Positions 59,681 through 64,000 of a stretch of 64,000 nucleotides of DNA are shown piece by piece. The position numbers and the translations under genes were made by a program. Every line of letters starts with the position of its first letter. Position 1 is the first letter of the stretch. A model generated the notes under the pieces. That model did no database searches. It worked only from the letters and a program-made list of their open reading frames with translations, and was not told the origin of the DNA. The DNA comes from JAYPHU01 sp038127535 (GTDB lineage: Bacteria; Pseudomonadota; Alphaproteobacteria; Rhodospirillales; UBA2165), in assembly GCA_038127535.1 (NCBI GenBank), contig JAYPHU010000007.1:1-64000 (forward strand), written 5' to 3'.

Positions 59681-61152
59681 GAGCGAATGCAAATTTTATC
59701 GCCGTACTCGGATTTGGTCTGGCAGCCGTGTTGCTGCCGGTCCGGGACGCCGCCGCCAACTGCAAGCTGGACGCGATTGTCACGAGCTACAAGGTCGCGC
59801 TCGCGGATATCAAAAGCGGCAAAGCCGACGGCGCTATGCGCTTCCTGGCCCCGATGGCGGAGGCCGGATTGGGCCCGGCGCAACGGGAGCTGGCCAAAGC
59901 CTATGCCGCGGGGATGGTGAAAGATGACACCGGTCTCGGCGCGGCGTTTTGGGCGGAGCTGGCATTTCGCGCCGGCGACAAGGAGGGCCGGCGCCTCTCC
60001 CGGAAATACCGCGCTGCATTGTCCGATGATGCTAGGGCGAAACTAACGGACGCCTTACCGCAGTGGTTGCCAAAGCGGCTCACCTGCAAAGCCGGCAGGG
60101 TTGCCCGCGCTGAAGGGCAGAAGGGCCCGCATCCCATTCCCGACATTCGGATCACGTTCGACAAGCGGATCAACGATCAGGACAAAGACGATCTGCAACA
60201 AAAAGCTGATCGGCTTCTGGAGCAATTGGTCGCGGCTGATCCTGCCGACATTGTTTATCTTTCTGCTATCGATGTGCTGGAGATCTATAAAGGCAGCCGA
60301 TATCACCGCTACGCCGGATGGCGGGCCCAGAACGATATAAACGTCCTGCGGATGGCCGGCAGCAATTTCGAGGACAAGTCGCCGAAGTTCGTCGTGCAGA
60401 TGGTTATCTTGGAGGCCAAACGCCGCCTGTACGCCAAGCTGCCGTCCTCTTCATTCGCTGATCCGTATGTCCGGAAATATGCCGGTCAGCTGATTTACGG
60501 GTCAGTCTATCCCGATGTGCGCAACGGCAAGTTCTTCTCGGTCATCCGCCACGCCTTCGACATGGCCAAGCGGTTGCCCAAGGAGCTGCAGCAATACATC
60601 GATGTGATTGACGAGGTTCATTACAACACGTCGTCCAAGCACTTCATTCGGGCCGGGATAATCGATTCGTCCGGCGCTTACTACAACAAGCTTTTGAGCG
60701 ATGACGGCAAGCGCATGATGTTCGTCCGGCGGGATGTGCGGTATTCCTCGGCGCTGTTCTTCTTGCGGACTTTTGTACATGAAGGAACCCATGCGGTTCA
60801 GGACAAGCGCGCGCGGGAATATGTGAAGGACGTGAACCGGATCAAGCGCGCCCAAGTCAAGCTGGAGAGGTCTGGGCAGGCGGAATCGGCGAAAGCGAAA
60901 GCCCTGGAGAAAGAGATCAATGAAAAGTTGGACTACGCAAAGCGTTGGTTTCAGGGGATAAAAACGGCGACGGGCCGGGTTCAGGACATCGCGTTCGAAT
61001 GCGAGGCGACGCGAAATGAAATTCTGGCGGTGAAGGCGCTGGATGGTCCGCCCGATGTGATGCAATCTTCGGGCTATCTCAAACTGTGTCCGAAGGCGCA
61101 GCAAATCATCCTGGATTGGGAGCGGGAACGTCGGCGGGCCAACCGCCGCTAA
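59677..61152 (+). CDS. Exported protein with Sel1-like start and HEGTH zinc-protease motif
   Basis: 491 aa. A signal peptide (VLGFGLAAVLLPVRDAAA) leads into a short Sel1-type helical repeat (AMRFLAPMAEAGLGPAQREL, FWAELAFRAGD). The C-terminal half has HEGTH at residues 368-372, an HExxH zincin motif, with glutamates in AFECEATRNE about 70 residues later that could supply the third ligand. A coiled, charged segment lies between. No named family recognised; a zinc-dependent peptidase is inferred. Its ATG overlaps the DnaJ-like stop. Confidence 0.7.
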   Translation: MRANANFIAVLGFGLAAVLLPVRDAAANCKLDAIVTSYKVALADIKSGKADGAMRFLAPMAEAGLGPAQRELAKAYAAGMVKDDTGLGAAFWAELAFRAGDKEGRRLSRKYRAALSDDARAKLTDALPQWLPKRLTCKAGRVARAEGQKGPHPIPDIRITFDKRINDQDKDDLQQKADRLLEQLVAADPADIVYLSAIDVLEIYKGSRYHRYAGWRAQNDINVLRMAGSNFEDKSPKFVVQMVILEAKRRLYAKLPSSSFADPYVRKYAGQLIYGSVYPDVRNGKFFSVIRHAFDMAKRLPKELQQYIDVIDEVHYNTSSKHFIRAGIIDSSGAYYNKLLSDDGKRMMFVRRDVRYSSALFFLRTFVHEGTHAVQDKRAREYVKDVNRIKRAQVKLERSGQAESAKAKALEKEINEKLDYAKRWFQGIKTATGRVQDIAFECEATRNEILAVKALDGPPDVMQSSGYLKLCPKAQQIILDWERERRRANRR

Positions 61153-61272
61153 GCACTTATATTATCTATATTAATTTCAACTACCTGACAAATTGACCGA
61201 GCCGCTTGCCGCGTCTATCCGGCTGTGGCAGAAAACAGCGCGTCGAACGTTCAAATAGATTATTTTGGTTTA

Positions 61273-62142
61273 ATGGTTAAGCCCGTGAAAAAAGCCGTCT
61301 TCCCCGTGGCAGGGCTAGGCACCCGTTTTCTGCCGGCCACCAAGGCGATGCCGAAGGAAATGCTGCCCGTCGTTGACCGGCCGCTGATTCAGTATGCGGT
61401 GGATGAGGCAAGAGAGGCGGGGATCGAGGAATTTATCTTTGTGACCGGCCGCGCGAAATCGGCAATCGAAGATCACTTCGATCGCAGCTTTGAGCTTGAA
61501 CAAACCCTGGAAGCCGGCGGTAAGACCGAAGCATTGGAGGGGATTCGCTCGTGGCTGCCAAAACCCGGTCAGATTTCCTACACCCGTCAACAGGACCCGC
61601 TAGGTCTGGGGCATGCCGTTTGGTGCGCCCGCAACCATATCGGCGATGAGCCTTTTGCGGTCTTGCTCGCTGACGATCTGGTGCTCGCCGATCCCGGTTG
61701 CCTGAAACAGATGGTCGATTGCTATATGGAGATCGGCGGCAACGTGGTCGCCGTGGAGGATGTTCCCCGGGAACATACTAATCGCTACGGCGTTCTGGAT
61801 GTGGTGAGCGATGACGGCAAAGTCGCGGAGGCCAAGGGACTGGTCGAAAAGCCTGATCCGGAGGACGCGCCGTCCACCCTGTCGATTATCGGGCGATACA
61901 TTTTGCAGCCCGAGGTCTTTGCGGAGCTGAGCCGGCAGGAGAAAGGCGCCGGCAACGAAATTCAACTCACCGACGCCATGGCGCGGACCATCAAGGATAT
62001 TCCGTTTCACGGGTTCCGTTTTGCCGGCGAGCGGCATGATTGCGGTTCCAAAATCGGATATATCGGTGCCAATATCGCCTTTGCCCTACAACGGGACGAT
62101 ATGGCGGACCGGGTCCGCGAAATTCTGAACAAATATAAATGA
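61273..62142 (+). CDS. galU: UTP-glucose-1-phosphate uridylyltransferase
   Basis: Makes UDP-glucose from UTP and glucose 1-phosphate. The nucleotide-binding loop AVFPVAGLGTRFLPATKAMPKE, PVVDRPLIQYAVDEA, VLLADDLV and the KPDPEDAPS segment are typical. From ATG 61273 the protein has 289 aa, a normal length; a GTG at 61225 would add 16 residues. It feeds Ugd next door. Confidence 0.95.
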   Translation: MVKPVKKAVFPVAGLGTRFLPATKAMPKEMLPVVDRPLIQYAVDEAREAGIEEFIFVTGRAKSAIEDHFDRSFELEQTLEAGGKTEALEGIRSWLPKPGQISYTRQQDPLGLGHAVWCARNHIGDEPFAVLLADDLVLADPGCLKQMVDCYMEIGGNVVAVEDVPREHTNRYGVLDVVSDDGKVAEAKGLVEKPDPEDAPSTLSIIGRYILQPEVFAELSRQEKGAGNEIQLTDAMARTIKDIPFHGFRFAGERHDCGSKIGYIGANIAFALQRDDMADRVREILNKYK

Positions 62143-62186
62143 GCTAGAGGCGGCGGCGTGAAGCACCCGCCGAATTGGATAGGTAA

Positions 62187-63509
62187 ATGCGCATTGCAAT
62201 GATCGGGACAGGGTATGTCGGATTGGTGTCCGGCGCGTGTTTTTCCGAGTTTGGCGTCGATGTTGTCTGCGTCGACAAAGACAGTTCCAAGATCGATAAG
62301 CTGCACGCTGGCGAAATTCCGATCTATGAGCCGCAATTGGATAGCTTGGTTGAGAAGAACGTCGAGGCCGGCCGCCTCTCGTTCACGACCGATCTGGCCA
62401 AAGGGGTGAAGGACGCGGATGCGGTCTTTATTGCAGTGGGGACGCCCAGCCGCCGGGGCGACGGGCACGCTGACCTAACTTTCGTGTACGAGGCGGCTCG
62501 AGAGATTGCCCGAGCGATGACCGACTATACCGTCATCGTGACCAAGTCGACCGTACCCGTCGGGACAGGCGACGAGGTCGAGGCCATCATGCGGGAAGAG
62601 AGCCCGAATGGGGACTTCGACGTGGTTTCCAACCCGGAGTTTCTGCGCGAAGGGTCAGCCATAGAGGATTTCATGCGTCCAGACCGGGTGGTCATCGGTG
62701 CGCACAGCGATCGGGCCAAGGAAGTTATGCGCTCGCTTTACCGGCCGCTCTTTTTATTGGAGACGCCCATCCTATTTACCGCACGCCGCACGGCGGAGTT
62801 GATCAAATACGCGGCCAATACCTTCTTGGCGACCAAGATCACGTTTATCAATGAGATTGCTGATCTTTGCGAGGAATTGGGCGCCGATGTTCAGGATGTC
62901 TCTAAGGGGATCGGCCTTGATGGCCGCATCGGCGGCAAGTTTCTGCACGCCGGGCCGGGCTATGGCGGTTCCTGCTTTCCCAAGGATACTTTGGCGCTGG
63001 TGCGCACCGCCCAGGACGCCAAGAGCCCCATCCGGATCGTCGAGACGGTGGTCGACATCAATGAAAAGCGGAAACAATCCTTGGTGGACCGGGTGCGCAA
63101 GGCGGCCGGCGGCAAGCTGACCGACAAAAAAGTTGCCGTCCTGGGCCTGACCTTTAAGCCGAACACCGACGACATGCGGGATTCGCCGAGCCTTGAATTG
63201 GTGCCTGCACTGGTGGACGCCTGCGCCGAAGTCCGCGCCTTTGATCCGAAGGGCATGGAAGAGGCAAAGCACATGATGGACGGTGTCACATGGTGCGATA
63301 GCAGCTATGACGCAATAGAAGGTACGGATGTTTTGGCCATTGTGACTGAGTGGAACGAGTTCCGGAACCTTGATCTGGATCGGATCAAATCCCTGATGAC
63401 GGCGCCGGTATTGGTCGATCTCCGTAATATCTATAGTCATCAGGACATGGCGGCCGCCGGGTTTGACTATCATTGCATCGGCCGCCCGCCGATCACCGCC
63501 GGCGAGTAG
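62187..63509 (+). CDS. ugd: UDP-glucose 6-dehydrogenase
   Basis: NAD-dependent two-step oxidation of UDP-glucose to UDP-glucuronate. The 440-aa protein has the NAD motif IAMIGTGYVGLVSGACFSE, NPEFLREGSAIEDFMRPDRVVIG (read in parts), the hinge KYAANTFLATKITFINE and the catalytic cysteine in GPGYGGSCFPKD. It lies 45 bp after galU, so UDP-glucuronate for capsule or lipopolysaccharide is the likely output. Confidence 0.96.
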   Translation: MRIAMIGTGYVGLVSGACFSEFGVDVVCVDKDSSKIDKLHAGEIPIYEPQLDSLVEKNVEAGRLSFTTDLAKGVKDADAVFIAVGTPSRRGDGHADLTFVYEAAREIARAMTDYTVIVTKSTVPVGTGDEVEAIMREESPNGDFDVVSNPEFLREGSAIEDFMRPDRVVIGAHSDRAKEVMRSLYRPLFLLETPILFTARRTAELIKYAANTFLATKITFINEIADLCEELGADVQDVSKGIGLDGRIGGKFLHAGPGYGGSCFPKDTLALVRTAQDAKSPIRIVETVVDINEKRKQSLVDRVRKAAGGKLTDKKVAVLGLTFKPNTDDMRDSPSLELVPALVDACAEVRAFDPKGMEEAKHMMDGVTWCDSSYDAIEGTDVLAIVTEWNEFRNLDLDRIKSLMTAPVLVDLRNIYSHQDMAAAGFDYHCIGRPPITAGE

Positions 63510-63511
63510 CC

Positions 63512-64000
63512 GTGGCCGGCGATCCCATCAATCCGAACATCCTGCGGGAGTATGACATCCGGGGCGTGGTCGGGGAGACCCTGCTGGCCGAGGACGTGGA
63601 GCGCATTGGCCGGGCCTTCGGATCGATCGTGGCCGACAATTTCGGTGCGGGCCGCACTGTCTGTGTCGGTTATGACGGCCGTTTGAGTTCGCCTGAACTT
63701 GCGGAGGATCTGATTGTCGGTCTGGCCTCCACCGGCGCCCAGGTGCTGGTGATCGAGCAGGGCCCGACGCCGTTGCTGTATTTTGCGACGACCATGCAGA
63801 AAGCCGCCGGTGGCATGATGATCACCGGTTCTCACAATCCGCCCGACTATAACGGCGTCAAAATGATGCTCGGCGGGAAGTCGTTCTTTGGCGACGATAT
63901 CCAGGAAATCGGCCGGCGGATCACCGAGGGCAACTATGTCGAAGGGGAGGGGAGCGTCGGCATGTTGCCCATGGTGGCGGCCTACGAGAGCAAACTATTG
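63512..64000 (+). CDS. Phosphomannomutase/phosphoglucomutase, 3' end outside window
   Basis: Interconverts hexose 1- and 6-phosphates (AlgC/PgmG type). The N-terminal domain has NILREYDIRGVVGETL, VGYDGRLSSPELAED and the phosphoserine loop MMITGSHNPPDYNGVKMM. The frame runs off the end at 64000, with about 163 of an expected 450-470 residues visible. GTG 63512 lies two bases after the ugd stop, so it is likely cotranscribed with galU-ugd. Confidence 0.9.
   Translation, partial: MAGDPINPNILREYDIRGVVGETLLAEDVERIGRAFGSIVADNFGAGRTVCVGYDGRLSSPELAEDLIVGLASTGAQVLVIEQGPTPLLYFATTMQKAAGGMMITGSHNPPDYNGVKMMLGGKSFFGDDIQEIGRRITEGNYVEGEGSVGMLPMVAAYESKLL

Noticed and set aside
1..64000. CRISPR array, prophage or insertion sequence
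   Set aside because: No regularly spaced repeats, transposase, integrase or phage structural genes were seen.

Overview
The window is a GC-rich stretch of an alphaproteobacterial chromosome, most likely a Rhodospirillales-type organism. The evidence is the uninterrupted S10-spc-alpha ribosomal operon with secY-adk-rpsM and no rpmJ, the C-minus form of S14, the ATP12 chaperone, DUF1489, DUF1127-like and DUF1194 genes, and a characteristic CheY-like/HPt pair. One run of 100 N (57887-57986) shows that the assembly is a draft. No phage, transposase or CRISPR array was seen.

Layout. 1-15258: 3' part of tuf and 27 genes of the ribosomal protein/secY/adk/rpoA cluster. A near-consensus promoter lies before rpsM and an intrinsic terminator after rplQ. 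15394-23910: housekeeping genes (HtrA protease, RarA, CrcB, RluC-type pseudouridine synthase, HAD phosphatase, truncated AsmA, ATP12, acyl-CoA carboxylase beta chain, a small exported protein, DOPA-dioxygenase-like protein). 23929-31759, all minus strand: a fused LigB-LigA (gallate-type) ring-cleavage dioxygenase, a deiodinase-like SELENOPROTEIN with an in-frame TGA, a CoxL-like molybdenum hydroxylase subunit, rhomboid protease, ketopantoate reductase homologue and an acyl-CoA ligase. 31923-36376: MlaA, DUF1194, biotin carboxylase subunit (PccA type), acylphosphatase. 36400-40350: DUF1127-like peptide, a Crp/Fnr regulator, a three-gene cobalt-type nitrile hydratase/thiocyanate hydrolase set, a methyltransferase and a dienelactone hydrolase. 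40432-43426: lipB, tRNA-Leu(GAG), a palindromic intergenic repeat mosaic, a divergent FMN-dependent hydroxy-acid dehydrogenase and an exported protein. 43586-46539: a 745-aa metallo-beta-lactamase/cyclic-nucleotide-binding fusion followed by a broken DUF1194 copy. 46642-52590: malic enzyme, two unknown proteins, thiolase, broken HCCA isomerase, enoyl-CoA hydratase. 52700-55374: receiver and HPt genes, partly decayed. 55392-61152: GH114-like protein, LhgO-type FAD oxidoreductase, the gap, a VWA-like/DnaJ/zincin trio. 61273-64000: galU, ugd and the start of a phosphomannomutase/phosphoglucomutase gene (sugar nucleotide supply).

How the genes fit together. The first 15 kb is translation, secretion and transcription core. 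The carboxylase alpha and beta chains, thiolase, enoyl-CoA hydratase, acyl-CoA ligase and malic enzyme point to heterotrophic growth on acyl-CoA-yielding substrates. The dioxygenases, CoxL-like protein and dienelactone hydrolase add aromatic breakdown, and the nitrile hydratase-type enzyme suggests nitrile or thiocyanate use.

The most striking item is the selenoprotein gene at 25209-25907. Ordinary gene calling splits it in two at the TGA, but the reading frame, the deiodinase active-site context and a matching hairpin just after the TGA support Sec insertion. A second theme is gene decay: four genes between 45.8 and 55.0 kb carry frameshifts or stops, which could be real or could be assembly error.
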